A stretch of DNA of 64,000 nucleotides from Pleurostoma richardsiae (lineage: Eukaryota > Ascomycota > Sordariomycetes > Calosphaeriales > Pleurostomataceae): the NCBI GenBank assembly GCA_030052745.1, contig JANBVO010000005.1, positions 434,001 to 498,000 on the forward strand, written 5' to 3'. Below are positions 23,301-35,697 of the stretch, in pieces. The notes below the pieces were generated by a model. The model was given only the letters and a program-made list of their open reading frames with translations, was not told the origin of the DNA and searched no databases. Numbering within the stretch: position 1 is the first letter of the stretch; each line of letters opens with the position of its first letter. The position numbers and the translations under genes were made by a program.

Positions 23301-26300
23301 TTATCGCCATGTACGCCAATAACAGAGACGTTCACAGTCCATAAGCGCTGTCCGTAAGCGCCTGGCCGCTCATTGCTAACTTTGCACACTTTTAGTGTCT
23401 CTTAGCGCGTCCCGACAGTTTGGTACGCAAGGTGATTGGCTGGACCCGCGTTTCTACAAGTCGTGGTACTGGGTACCTCACTTCCTCGGCCAGCACTGCT
23501 CCCCCCTCGTCGTCGCAATTGTCCCCAAATTTGTCCACTTCTCCCCCGACTTTTTGCCCGTCACTCCCTCCCCCCCTGCATCTCCTCAGGAACGGAGACG
23601 GAGACGGAGACAACCATCACAGAGATGGGCGTTGTTTGCGTCAGACGCCCGGGCTCGAGCTCCAAACGCATGCATTCCCCGTCATCCAGCTGATTAGTGC
23701 TGGATCCGGCTATTCGGCAAGGTAGCACCTCGAGTGCTGTTGCACCAAGTGGTGTCGAGATGGCCCTCACCAGACGCTAACGCCTCGCGACCTATGCTCG
23801 GCTCTATTCCGCACATCGACGTCATCCCCGGGCGACTCCCTCCTCGCTCCGCACGGTCCATCATCTGTCAACGATCTAGGCGATCATGGAGGGGGGAGGG
23901 AGAGCATCAGCCCATAACGATCAGGGCGGAAGAGAAGTGACAGACCCGGGAGGTAGCGGTACAAGCCGCGCTTCTTCGCAGCTGGGGGCGGTCTGCCGTT
24001 AGGCCCACGACAAAAATGCGCGTCCAATCCCGGAACCTCCTTCATTCATGCGCGGACCAGCGACCCCTGCCCAGCGGCTTTTCCCCTCATTGGAACCTGT
24101 CGACTGCTAGTCGCGCTACTTTTCTGTCTTTCTGCAACCAGCGCTGCCAGTGCAACCATGCAGCCATCTGCCTGCCTCCCTGGCTCTAGTCCGGATGGGG
24201 CACCAAGCTCAGACTGACGCTCTGCTGTGTCGGGCGGTCCCTGCCTCCATGCGGAAAGGCTCCCGCGCCCATTCCCTGTTCCTCCTGCTCTTTCCCTCCT
24301 CGGCCCTCCAGGCCTTTTGTCTTTTCTGGAAGATGCCGGCCTCCGCGTTCTTCACATGCTGCTCTGCGGCGTGAGAACACACTAGGCCCCTTCCTGCTTG
24401 CGGCTTCTGCTCGGTGGAATAGATCTCGGAGACTACTGCTAGCTGCTCCTGGTCAATGGTCGATTACCTATTGGAACCTGATGGCGCCGGTCTCCGGCTT
24501 CCAGCTGAAAAGAGATGTGCACGCAAGTGCTGCAGCCGTGGTCAATGGAGAAGCTGGCGTCTCTCGCTTCTGCCATTCTGCAGCGTTTCATCAAGTCCAA
24601 TTTGACGGCTGTTTTACTCCCGGCCAACTCCAGTTCATCAAACAGGCGCGGGCAGCCAGAAACGATCGCCCTCGCAGCGAGTCACGTAGGGTGCTCCGCA
24701 CCGCAATCATTGCAGATTATACCACCATCCACCTCTACAACAGGCATCTCGATACACGTACGTCGGGCATGGCCCGTACAGGGGCGAGAGGAGTACCCAG
24801 TACGGACCACGCGACGCCGACTTGCACGCAAGCCTTCGCTTCAATGCGGCGATTCACACAGACCCTGGGCCGTTGTCGTTCCGTAACGCCTCGCTGCCCC
24901 CCTGCTGGCGCGCCCCTCACCACCCTCTTGCTCATCCCGGCTTCGCCCTCCCCCTAGACTAGCCTGTCCTACCCATGTATGTACGTACCTTACCTTTGCA
25001 AAGTTACTTGCTTGCCTAGGTCTACCTCCTTCGCCCAAGATCTACCCCCCCGGCTCTCCACGATGAGCCTGAACTTCGATGCGCCTCACCTACTACATCT
25101 TTTCCCAGTTGGACCCTCCTATATCACCTTGGCACCGTCTTCCCCGTCCATGTCTAAAGCGCTGCATTAATTAAGCTCTGGCGCTGATTCTGGTTAGGAC
25201 CACCTTCGTCACTCGGAAGTGTTCTGTTCTCCGAGCTGTGCCTGTGGAGTCCATGTATGTACCGGCTCATGCATACAGTCCTGCCCAGAGCGCGCATCTG
25301 CTTCTCGCCCATTATTAAACAAATCTCCCAGTCTGCCGCCTGGGACATGTCATTGTCTTTTTCGTTGAACGTCGCAGAAATTGTCTCCCACACCCATCCT
25401 CCTTCCGGTGTCTCACTATTCCTACCCCTACTCCCTTACCTCGTTCTACGACGAAGACAGACACACTCACATTCATGCAAGGAATCTACTTGAAGTCCCT
25501 TTTACTAGCAGTTTCAAAGCACGACAGCCAGGGCTCACAGAAAGGCCCTTACATACCAACTTTGCACAGACAAGACCTGCCATACCCACTCCAGAGGCGT
25601 CAGACTATTCCAATCCGCTTGGTGGACCTTGGGTGTCCCTTCCGTGGGCTGCAGATCAGACCAGGGCACTTACCCATGGGTAGTTGATGTCAGGTACCGG
25701 GGTACTCTTCCGCGAAAACTGACTTGTCTGCTCTGGGGGCCCAACGACCGCACTGGCACCACCTCACCCCTCCGGCAAGGCACAGTCTTAAGCACTGTCG
25801 GCGGCTATGGTATGTACCGTTCCCTTGCCCCCGCATACACTGGCCCAGCACCTAGTCGAATATGTAGCCTATCCCACTCTAGTCCAGGTTGATGGAAGGA
25901 GGCTTGACTCCCCTGTTCCCCAACTAGGCATAGAGTGCTCTGAGCTCTTCTGCGTGGCTCCTGCGGTCGCATCAGAGAAGAGCCGGCCGTTGACCGATCC
26001 ACATACATAGCTTGATCACCCTGCCGTCCTCAAAGACGCTCGAGTCCTCGTCTGCCGACGGTAAGGCTTTTCCTTAGTCCCTCGGCTACACAACGACCCA
26101 TTCAAAGACCCAAAAGGCAGACTGTATGCCAACCCTTTGTTCCAAACTCGACCATATAACAATCAGTCTACACCCAAGATATCGATCAGACGGTTAGATG
26201 TGTACACGCAGAACAACATCTACCACCAGACCCTTGGCATCCGTACTCATTAGACCACAGAACGTTCAGGCACACAACAACAGCGCGATTGATTCCACCC

Positions 26301-26308
26301 TTTCCCGC
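23301..26308. promoter_or_regulatory. Promoter and possible long leader of the Myb-like gene
   Basis: No gene is seen. The plus strand turns pyrimidine-rich (many CTCC, TTCC and CCCTC runs) from about 23450 onward and stays so in patches to 26200, which is typical of fungal promoters and leaders. Several short upstream ATGs exist. How much is transcribed cannot be told from sequence. Confidence 0.4.
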
Positions 26309-28157
26309 ATGCACATCCACATCGACATGACGAATTCCCAGTATCTACAATCGGGGGGTCGCTATCCTGAGAGGATGCAGGTGGACACCTCTCTGCCTAG
26401 GGGAGCATGTACGAGCGTCCCACAGCCAACTGTTGCCTATCAAGCACAGCAAGACTTGACCCCAAGCAGTGCGGTACGTGCTACTCTGCCCACCCTGGTT
26501 CAAGTTATATACTCGGCATCCCGAAGCTTCAGTAGCTCACTCCTGGCTCAGGTGTCTTCGTTCAACCCGCCTGCTACCACAGACTCGACGCTCTTGACAC
26601 CTGTATCAAGCGCTGATTCACCTCCTTTGCACCAGAGGCAACCAAAGGCGATGAACTCATACCACCCTTCACACGCCGCAAGCTCCCAGCAGCCAACCCC
26701 TCCGGACACTTCTAGAATGTATTACCCTTACGATATGCATACAGCCAGTCAGGCCTCATCTCCCTTGACTGTGCAGCCTCAAGTGACCGAAGGACACTAT
26801 GCTGTACCTAGCTTCATCGGTCAGTCACCCAAAGACAGTGTCCCACCTCCGATGCAGCCGTACTACGGCATGTTCGGCGTCTCAGACACCAACGAGCAGG
26901 ATGACACACAATTGCACGGCATACCAGAATATCGAAGCTATATACCCTCCATGGACGTGGACCCAGGCTTCATGTTGCAGCAGCAGATGCCAGTTAGCGG
27001 CAGTCGCGCTCTTCACCGTTCAATCGGTGCCTCCTCACATCCACCACTCCTCTCGCAGCCCAACCCATCTGAGTTCAGGCCGCAAAGAGGATTGGGAATC
27101 GATAACATGCGGGAGACATCAGTCCTTGCGGCTCGATCTGCACCGTCTTTCGCCGCCGACACTTCTCCTGGTCATTCGAGGAAGGCAGCCACAAAGAGAA
27201 GGCCGGCTTCTCGACGGCCATCCGGAAAACGAGCACCAATGGGACCATCGCTGTCAAGCAACGGCTCTGCAGCGACCAAACTGGATAGCCTAGTAGAGGA
27301 GCTACAGCTGAGGCCGGACGCTAAACCGGACGATAAGTTTGTCTTCGAGCTTCGGAAGAAATACGATGGTGAGAAGGGCAAAGGCATGTGGTGCGAGATA
27401 CAGAAGGACTACGAGAAGCAATTCGGACAGAGGGTCGAGAGAGAAAAGCTCCAGATGCAAGTCTCCCGGGCAGTCCTCAAGTATGCGGTGTGGCCCAAGG
27501 CCGAGGTGAGTCGACACTCGTTGCTCCTTGAAGTGTCTCAACTTCTCGCCACTAACCCAAACTCAGGAGGAGATACTCCTCGAGGCATTCCAGAAAGCAA
27601 ACGACGAGTTCTCTCAACGCGTCCTTTCGTTTATGAAGGACATGGGCGGCTGCAAGAGCTGGGAATGGAAGCCAGCCCACATCGAGCTGAAACTCGTCCA
27701 GCTGGGGATGCTCGAGCCCACCATCGACGAACAGAGCAAGGTGCGGCGGCGAAAACGCGCCGCTGCCCGCCGGCGGTCTAATGCACAGCCCCAGCAAGCT
27801 CAGCAGCAGCTCACGGAATGGCAGTACCATCTCGGCGGCGCACCACTGATGCGGCGACCGTCAATGGAGGACGACATGAGCGCCGGACCCACGTTCACCC
27901 CCGAGCAGGAGGATGAGATAGCTGAAGAGATCATGAGGACTCGGCCCTTCGATCTGGAGGACTCTCCAATCACCGCCTCCGAAGAGAGCATGGATATGGA
28001 CTGCTCAGGAAACGGCCCCCATATCGAGTCGAAGGTGGCCATCAAGGGGTTGCCGCAGAACAATGGCCGCCAGCAGAGCAAGAGGGTGGCCATCTTGGCT
28101 TGCGAGCAGATGATGCACGAGCAACAGGTCAAGCGCGAGTATTCGAATCGCGAATAA
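26309..28157 (+). CDS. Regulator-like protein with a Myb/SANT-like core, unknown function
   Basis: Two long open blocks join at a clear intron, 27506-27566 (GTGAGT...CTCAG, branch CACTAAC, phase 0). The upstream block also holds a probable 78-bp intron, 26474-26551 (GTACGT...CTCAG), which is in frame and free of stops. With both removed the protein is about 570 residues. The N-terminal half is disordered: rich in S, P, Q, T and Y. A basic patch follows (KAATKRRPASRRPSGKR), then a compact core of about 110 residues from KLDSLVEEL through MWCEIQKDYEKQFG and AVLKYAVWPKAE|EEILLEAF to MLEPTIDEQ, whose spaced tryptophans suggest two helical Myb/SANT-like repeats. A basic stretch (VRRRKRAAARRRS) and a Gln-rich acidic tail end it. 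I chose the ATG at 26309; 26198 and 26327 are alternatives. DNA binding is inferred only. Confidence 0.78.
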
Positions 28158-31100
28158 ACAGCACAACAATGGCTTGTGCATCCTGCTTCTTCATCGCATA
28201 GAGGAGGATCAGTTGAACCGAACAGGCAAAGAAAGGGATTAATCGGCGGAAGGGAGACGTGGACATGAACGATTACGCTTCTCAACGCATTGACTGCACT
28301 GGCATTTCTCCCATGTTGAGACGCCAACTTTGTCTTGCTTTTCGACTTCCATTCTTACAGTCCCTTACATGACGGTTACATGGAACCATTACTTAGACTT
28401 TTACCTCCTCAGAAGGATCCTCTCTCATTCATTAAGGTCGGACTTTTGCTATACCGGAGGAAAGTGTGCTTTCGTTTCTGTATTCCTTTTCCATCCATAT
28501 CCATAGCTTAGGGCCTACAGAGTCTGTATTCATTGCTTGTCTATTATCGCTAGTCTCTACACAAAGAGTTCAGACATACTTCCCACATGTTACGGCGATT
28601 CTTTCGCCCTCCTTCCGCTTCTCGACTCGTCTCCCGGCTGCCTCACTAGAAACCCCCCCTTTCCGCGCCATGTATCACCTCCCGGGCACCAACGGTAGGG
28701 ACGGACTTGATCGTCTGCAACATCGACTCCAGGCAGCGAGACTGGCCGTCTTGGGAAGAGAAGACGATGAGCTATGACAGGTCCATGAACGCTGCGAACC
28801 CCTACTCAGCCACGTCGAAGACACTCTTCGTCGTTCTCCGCTCTCCGGGCGCCGTCTACCGTCCGCCCGCCCTGTTCCGAGCGAATTGGATCTGCAATGC
28901 TTCATTGCTGCCTTGCTCACCTCAACTCTCGTCGCGGGCATCCCCGAGGCGGTCGGCCCCTCCGGGCCACAGCTTCTCAGGCCCTGCTTCTCTATCCACC
29001 TGCCAGAGACTCTCCAGGCATCACGTCTGACCGAGGCGGTGCAAGAAAACTCTTCTCCAAGGCGTGGCCCATAGAGATCGTCGAACATGCGTTACTGAGC
29101 TGCTCAAGTACAGTACATACGTCCATACATCACGGACACAGCCCTCGGCGGCCCGTTTCGCGGCCCAAGTGCCGGCGCAGCCTGGGGCGGGCGGGCGCTG
29201 CACGTGGTAGATCCAATGACCGCCCGAGTAAGAAAGGACAATGTACCTGCGATGTCACTCCCTAGAAAGAGAAACAGGCAATGTCGAGAGTCCTGCAGAG
29301 GGGGGAGGAAGATTCGCGCGGTTCTCCTTCGGTTTCGCATGCCGGGACGCGGAGCGGATAAGAAGAGGGTGCGGGCCATGAGAGGCAGGGCGCTTAAATC
29401 CTGCGGGTCGGGAACGTGGTTCGGCGGAGAATCCTCCACTCAATGCGCGTGATGGATTCGGGGATCCTGGGCCGCGTCGCTACCGAATCGGTGGGAAGGA
29501 AGGAGGGGGGGGAATTGCGTTTCGTGCTCGCTGGCTTTGTCCTGATCGACTCTTCTCTCTGTGCGGGGAGGCGGAGAGGTGGATGAGACGGCAAATTCAG
29601 AGCAAGGAAGAACCCAGCGATACGTGTGATATCAGAATTGTCTACCCCTGGTTTAGTCTGCAATAGGTCTCTGTGTCTTTGGCTCCAATAATCGGGACCG
29701 GCGGATGATGTGATCAGTCTAGAAAGGGTAGCTCGGCCTGCGCTCCCAAATGCAGCGCGTCAAACCACGCACCACTGTGCCAGAGCGATGCTTCCAGGAT
29801 GGCCTTCCTCAATAAAATTGCCGCTCTCGGACCCGTGGTTCTTCGTTGCCCTGGTTCCCTGGTGAACCGTCCAACCATTGCTGATAACTGACAAATGTTC
29901 CGGCGGCCTACTATAGTAATGCAAAGACCCGTTGATCCGTGAGCTGGAACCCCCGCAGAGAGACCCTGACAGGTGCTGTCCGCGGCCACCCGTTGTAAGC
30001 AGCTTAATCCAACGGCTGGCAGTCCCGCCGTTGCACATCCCTAACGTACGTCCTCACCCAGCAGTCTGGTAGGAAATCGAGGTTTAATGACAAATAATAC
30101 ACAAAACAGAATGCAGACAGTAGCAAGAGTCAGGAATGTAACGAGTACTTTGGACTTTCGACTCCAGCCGGTGAGAAGAGTCCATGCCACTGCTGCAAAA
30201 GCAAGTAGTCCCATCTGAATGAGCCTGCCAAGCACGGGGCACTGAAGACGTGCAGCCTGTCAGCCGTTTCCTGCAAGCTTCTTCCCTGTTCCGCTTCCAT
30301 CGTGACAAAGGCGAGCCGTCGCACGATGCTCTCAGCTGCGTCTATGTGTGACGAGAGCGTGCCCCGTGCAGGATTGCGGATACTGTGTTGCCCGGCCTCG
30401 AACGAGTCGGGCCATGCCATGCTGGGTCCCGTCTCTGGCCGAGACCAGCTGCTTCAATGTGACAACCATTCGTAAGTACCAATTAGGAAGACATGCAGGA
30501 CTCGGAGCGTCCTCAGCCTCTCTCCGCTTTCTTGACCTTCAGGAAGTCTTGTAGACCAGGCCATTGCTCGTAAAACTCTCCGTAACAAGATATCTGATGA
30601 TCAATCATCCAGGAGACCCAGCCATGTGTCTTAGAAGAATTATGTTTGTTTGCAACCGAATTTTCTTGTCTTGGTCAAATTGAGGTCCTGAAGGATCGTC
30701 CAGTTGTCAACAACCGCAAGTTTCGAGGCCTCTAACTGCCCCTGATGACCGATACCTTGAATTCGGCCGACATCTTCGACGGAAATCTACCATGGCTCTC
30801 GTGTTGTGGTCTAAATTAAGACTGAAGCATGTAAGGGCTAAGACAGGTTCGGACTTTGAGACGTGCAGACAGAATAAGGCTGAAGGAGCCATGCGTTGGC
30901 GAGACATTGCATCTCGATCCTCGAGACACCACACGCAGATCGCATTCCACCTTCCTATCTGTAGGTCGAGGCAGAAAATAGAACAGTCGCGTGCACCATC
31001 TTGCTTGCCAAGGTATGCAAAGCGAGAGCTCGACAGGCAGGGGTGAAAGGCGTGATACACGAGATCCTGCAGTGTGATTTGTCGCCTTGCACAAAAGGAC

Positions 31101-32385
31101 TCCCTGATGCAGCTAGTGATCGCGACGGGAACACAAAGGAAGTGCGATGGCTGCAGCCGGAAGACAAATTGCTCTGTTATCTGAGTGGCGCTCGCGGGGA
31201 AGTTTCTCCATGTTCACTTGCCAGACTCTAGCAGAAAGGTCCTAAGGAAGCCCTCTGGACAGCAGCAATAGAGCTGGGTGGCGACGCGAGCCGCAGGCGG
31301 TCAGGCGTGCTAGTCGAAAATGCAGATGTTCTGCCAGTGATGTGTGCAGGACATGTACAGCTCATACAATGCCTTGCATGTGAGATGCTGCACTGAGAAC
31401 GCCCGCAGCTGGTATAGATGCGTTATTCCAGCGTATCAAGTTGAATCTGTCAGGCAGACTCGCACACCGTCCCGGCCACTCTGCGCTAAATAGAAAAGCA
31501 AACACTCTGGTGGCGTGGGCGGTGAATCCTTTGAGCAATCCATGCAGGACTACCTCATCGAGGGGAACAAGGGTGGACCTGGAAACATCGTACAAGCTCC
31601 TAGCCGGCTGAGGACGTCTTTCTGCATGCTTAGAGCCAAGCACCTGGGTGATCCGGAGAAAGCCTGGTGGGTCCTAGATGTAGATCTCAAGATGGATGAA
31701 CTGCTGGGTAAGACAGGAAAAGGAGACATCCTGTCTGCATGTTTCATCTTTTTAGCATCATCGTCTGTCTGATTCCCTGACAGGCGACGAGACTCCGGGC
31801 ACCGTGTACAACCATGATCCATGATTGCTCGGATATCTATGTTCCTTGTCAAGCACAGTCCTCCGCTTTCTGTTGGAATCAGGTTGGCAGGTGTTGCCGG
31901 AAGGGTTGGAAGCGGGTGTCAAGGGCCGGTCGTTCCCACGACGGCCCGAGATCTGGAAATCGAGTTGAAGCTGCCGATAGGATGCACAGACCATCTAGTT
32001 TGAACCGATAAGTGATAAGGGATCGGGTTAGTTACCAAGTTACCTATCTATGCCTTTTAGCGGCATCAGCCGCATAGGGCTTATGCCAAGGGTACGGAGT
32101 ACCATAGTAACTCCTCAGCCACACTCCATTTCCAAGCATTCTCAATGCGGAAAGATGACAGCATCACGAACGGCGTCTCCCCGATCAACCTAGACCACGC
32201 GACCCACGATTCTGCGGCGCATTGCTGCGCTTGGTGCTTTTTTGGAGCGCCTTCTAGTTCTGTGAACTTCAGGGAAGCATCACCGGCCCCTGTTCTGCCG
32301 TACTTCACATGAAGCGTTCTACTTTCATCTGGAGGTGAGGCGTCTGCCCGGCATGGGCCTCTACTTGCGGGTTGGGGGCGGCACC
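28158..32385. other. Intergenic, no supported gene
   Basis: About 4.2 kb. The first few hundred bases are the 3' end of the Myb-like gene, and the last few hundred the promoter of the EDEM-like gene. Frames up to 137 codons on both strands have no recognisable features. No tRNA, repeat array or transposon motif is seen. Confidence 0.5.
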
Positions 32386-35300
32386 ATGCCGACGGCACAT
32401 CTGGGATTCTTCCGCACAGCAGTTTGGCTCTCTTTAGGGCTTCTTCCCCTGTTGCCATGGCCGGGCGGCGGTCATGCAATGCGGCCAGACCGCATCGCGC
32501 AGCTCCGCCAGGAGACTGTCGACATGTTCTATCATGGATATGACAATTACATGAAGATTGCCTTTCCAGAAGACGAGGTACGTGCACCTGCAAGATCTTC
32601 CGTTGAGAACTTTGTGTACTGATAATGCGTGCGCACGCAGCTACGACCACTATCCTGCACGCCGCTGTCCCGAGATGCCCTGAATCCCAGAAACGTCGAG
32701 CTCAACGATGTCCTTGGCAACTACTCTCTCACTCTTATCGATAGCCTTTCCACGCTGGCTATACTTGCGTCTGCTCCTCCGGACGGACGTCATACTGCAG
32801 AAAAGGCTTTGAGCGACTTCCAAGATGGGGTGAAGGCCCTGGTCGACCAGTACGGAGATGGGCGGCCTGGGCCCTCGGGTCAGGGACTCCGCGCCAGGGG
32901 CTTCGATCTTGATAGCAAAGTTCAAGTGTTCGAGACGGTCATTCGGGGCCTCGGTGGGCTTCTCAGCGCGCACTTGTTCGCTGTCGGGGAGCTCCCGATA
33001 TCTGGGTACAACCCTCCGAAGTCGAGCGACCCCCTGAACCTCCGACCCATCGCTTGGCCGAACGGTCTGAAGTATGATGGCCAGCTGCTGCGCTTAGCGC
33101 TGGACCTTGGGCAACGTTTACTTCCAGCGTTCTATACTGCCACTGGAATGCCTTATCCCAGGGTGAACCTTCGCCATGGTATCCCTTTCTACACCAATTC
33201 GCCCCTGCATGAGATGTCGACCAGCCACAGGACTGGCTCGGACGGGCCTGCCGAGATCACTGAGACATGTAGCGCTGGAGCAGGAAGCCTCGTTCTAGAG
33301 TTCACCGCTCTGAGCAGGCTCACCGGCGACACAAGGTTTGAGCAGCTTGCGAAGCGCGCTTTCTGGGCTGTATGGTATCGGCGGAGTGACATCGGTCTCA
33401 TCGGCGCTGGAGTGGATGCTGAGCATGGGAAGTGGATCGGCGCTTACGCTGTCATTGGCGCCGGTGCTGATTCCTTCTTCGAGTATGCGCTGAAAACCCA
33501 TATACTGCTTTCGGGACACGAGTTACCGAATCGGACGGCAAGCAAGGCTGATTCGAGAGCGCACTGGCTTGATCCTAACACCATTTACCCTCCCTTAAGC
33601 GAAGAAGAGAACTCACCGGACTCTTTCCTCGAAGCGTGGCATCATGCACATGCTGCGATAAAGCGACACTTGTACAGCGACAGAGAACATCCTCATTATG
33701 TGAATGTCAACCTCTGGACGGGATCGTTAGCATCGAACTGGATTGACAGCCTCGGCGCTTACTACTCTGGTCTCCTTGTCCTCGGCGGTGAGCTGGACGA
33801 GGCAATTGAGACGAACCTTCTGTACACTGCTCTGTGGACAAAATACGCTGCCTTGCCAGAGAGATGGTCTGTCAGAGAAAAGACTGTGGAGGGAGGACTT
33901 GGCTGGTGGCCGCTCCGGCCAGAGTTCATCGAATCCGTCTATCACCTCTATCGGGCCACCAAGGACCCCTGGTACTTGTACGTTGGCGAAATGGTCCAGC
34001 AAGACATCAAGAGACGATGCTGGACCGAGTGTGGCTGGGCCGGGTTGCAGAATGTCGTCGACGGCGAGAAGAGCGATCGAATGGAGAGCTTCTTCCTTGG
34101 TGAGACCGCCAAGTACATGTACCTGCTCTTCGACGAGCGACATCCTTTGAACTCGCTCGACGCACCGTATGTCTTCACCACCGAGGGCCATCCCTTAATT
34201 ATACCGAAGAAGGGTGTGATAAAAAAGAAGCGGTCGGAAACTCGGCCGGCACCGCCAGCAACTAGCAAAGATCTTGCCATCTACCATGACGAAGGATTCA
34301 CGTACACTTGTCCTATACAACCGGAGCTTCCTGCCCTGACCGGCTCCGCAGTTGCAGCTCGGGACGACATATATCACGCAGCGCGCATGCTAGACCTGCA
34401 TCTGGTACCCAACTACCACGCTGGCATCGAGGCTGGAGATAAGCCCGGCCAGCACGAGGCTATCACGAACTATACATATTTCCCTTGGACTCTTCCCCCG
34501 AGTCTCCTTCCCGACAACGGAACCTGCGCGAAAGTATCCTCGCCCCTTGAACTCACCTTAGAATTTGCATCCAACGCACAGCAAGGCGGGGTTGGTAGTG
34601 CCTTCAACTTCCTCCTTGCATCACAGAATCTGGAGCGGCTCAATGCCGAGAAGATTAGGGTCCTCACCCTTTCCGGGCTGAAGTTGACAATGCGCCTAGT
34701 GGACGGCCCCGAGCAAGAGTGGCGCGTGACGAAGGTGAATGGCTTGCCACTAGGCCGGGACGAGAACGTCGTCTTTGACCGGTCTGTCCTTCGTGATGTC
34801 TCCGACCCGCGCTTCAATGTCGTGCGGGACCCGGTCATCGCGAAGCTGCATCACCTCCACCACGTAGACCTTACGCAGAGGAACGGGACGGCTTATTCGA
34901 CGACGTACAACGACGATCAGCCGGAAGAAACCACCTACATGCTGGACCTAGACAATGTCCCACAGAACAGAGACCCCTCCGACGCCTCTACAGACATTGG
35001 CTCCTTCCTCCGCTCCTGGTTCAGTCAGATGGTCGGCTCTCTTGAATCGCACACCCCCTTCGCAACTACAACGCTCGACTCCGTCCCAGATGGTGTTCCC
35101 TTCAATCTCCTTATGAACGCCACAGCTGTCACGCCGACCGGGCCCGGGGCAGCACCCCTCCCTGGCACCAACATTCCCGCCGGAGCGCATATTCCGGCCT
35201 TCGGGCCGGTCTCGCCCCAACTCCTCCCCTGGGACACAGTCTTCGCCGCCGGCAACGCATGCTCCGGCCCGCTTCCCGACGACGCCCCCGCCCGTAACCA

Positions 35301-35697
35301 GGTCATCGTCATCCGCCGCGGCGGGTGCAGCTTCAGCGCCAAGCTGGCCAACATCCCCGCGCATACTCCCTCACCGCAGAGCCTGCAGCTCGTGGTAGTT
35401 GTCTCGGACGACGATGATGAGAGTGAGCTGCTGCCGCGAGGCGGCAGGCTTCTCCGTGACATCGACGGCGCCTTCATCCGCCCGCTCCTCGACCAGGTGC
35501 AGCTGACGCCGTCCGGGATCCCGCGGCGCAACCCGATCGCCATGGTCATGATCGGCGGCGGCGACGCGGCGTACGCCCAGCTGACGCACGCGGACGCCTT
35601 GGGCATCACGCGCAGGTACTACGTCGAGAGCCAGGGTGTGCGCGTGCGTAACATCATCGTGGACGACGGGGACGCGCGGACCCTGCCGAAGCTGTAG
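32386..35697 (+). CDS. EDEM-type GH47 alpha-mannosidase-like protein with PA domain (1082 aa)
   Basis: Probable ER protein that trims mannose from misfolded glycoproteins and marks them for degradation (Mnl1/Htm1/EDEM group). Exons are 32386-32577 and 32641-35697; the 63-bp intron (GTACGT...GCAG) is phase 0 and rejoins PEDE|LRPLSC, the usual start of the fold. A signal peptide is visible (FFRTAVWLSLGLLPLLPW). GH47 motifs follow: LNDVLGNYSLTLIDSL, the acidic pocket segments near SAGAGSLVLEF (about 274), SFFEYALK, RPEFIESVYHLYR and MESFFLGETAKY (about 545), and the closing FTTEGHPL (about 579), whose Thr binds calcium in this family. After a linker, residues about 935-1050 look like a protease-associated domain (IVIRRGGCSFSAK). 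Several NxS/T sites fit lumenal residence. It ends TLPKL, without an HDEL-type tail. An upstream ATG at 32335 would delay the signal peptide. Confidence 0.93.

Noticed and set aside
18052-26308. Possible fossil mobile element
   Set aside because: No terminal repeats, target-site duplications, reverse transcriptase, integrase or transposase motifs could be seen.
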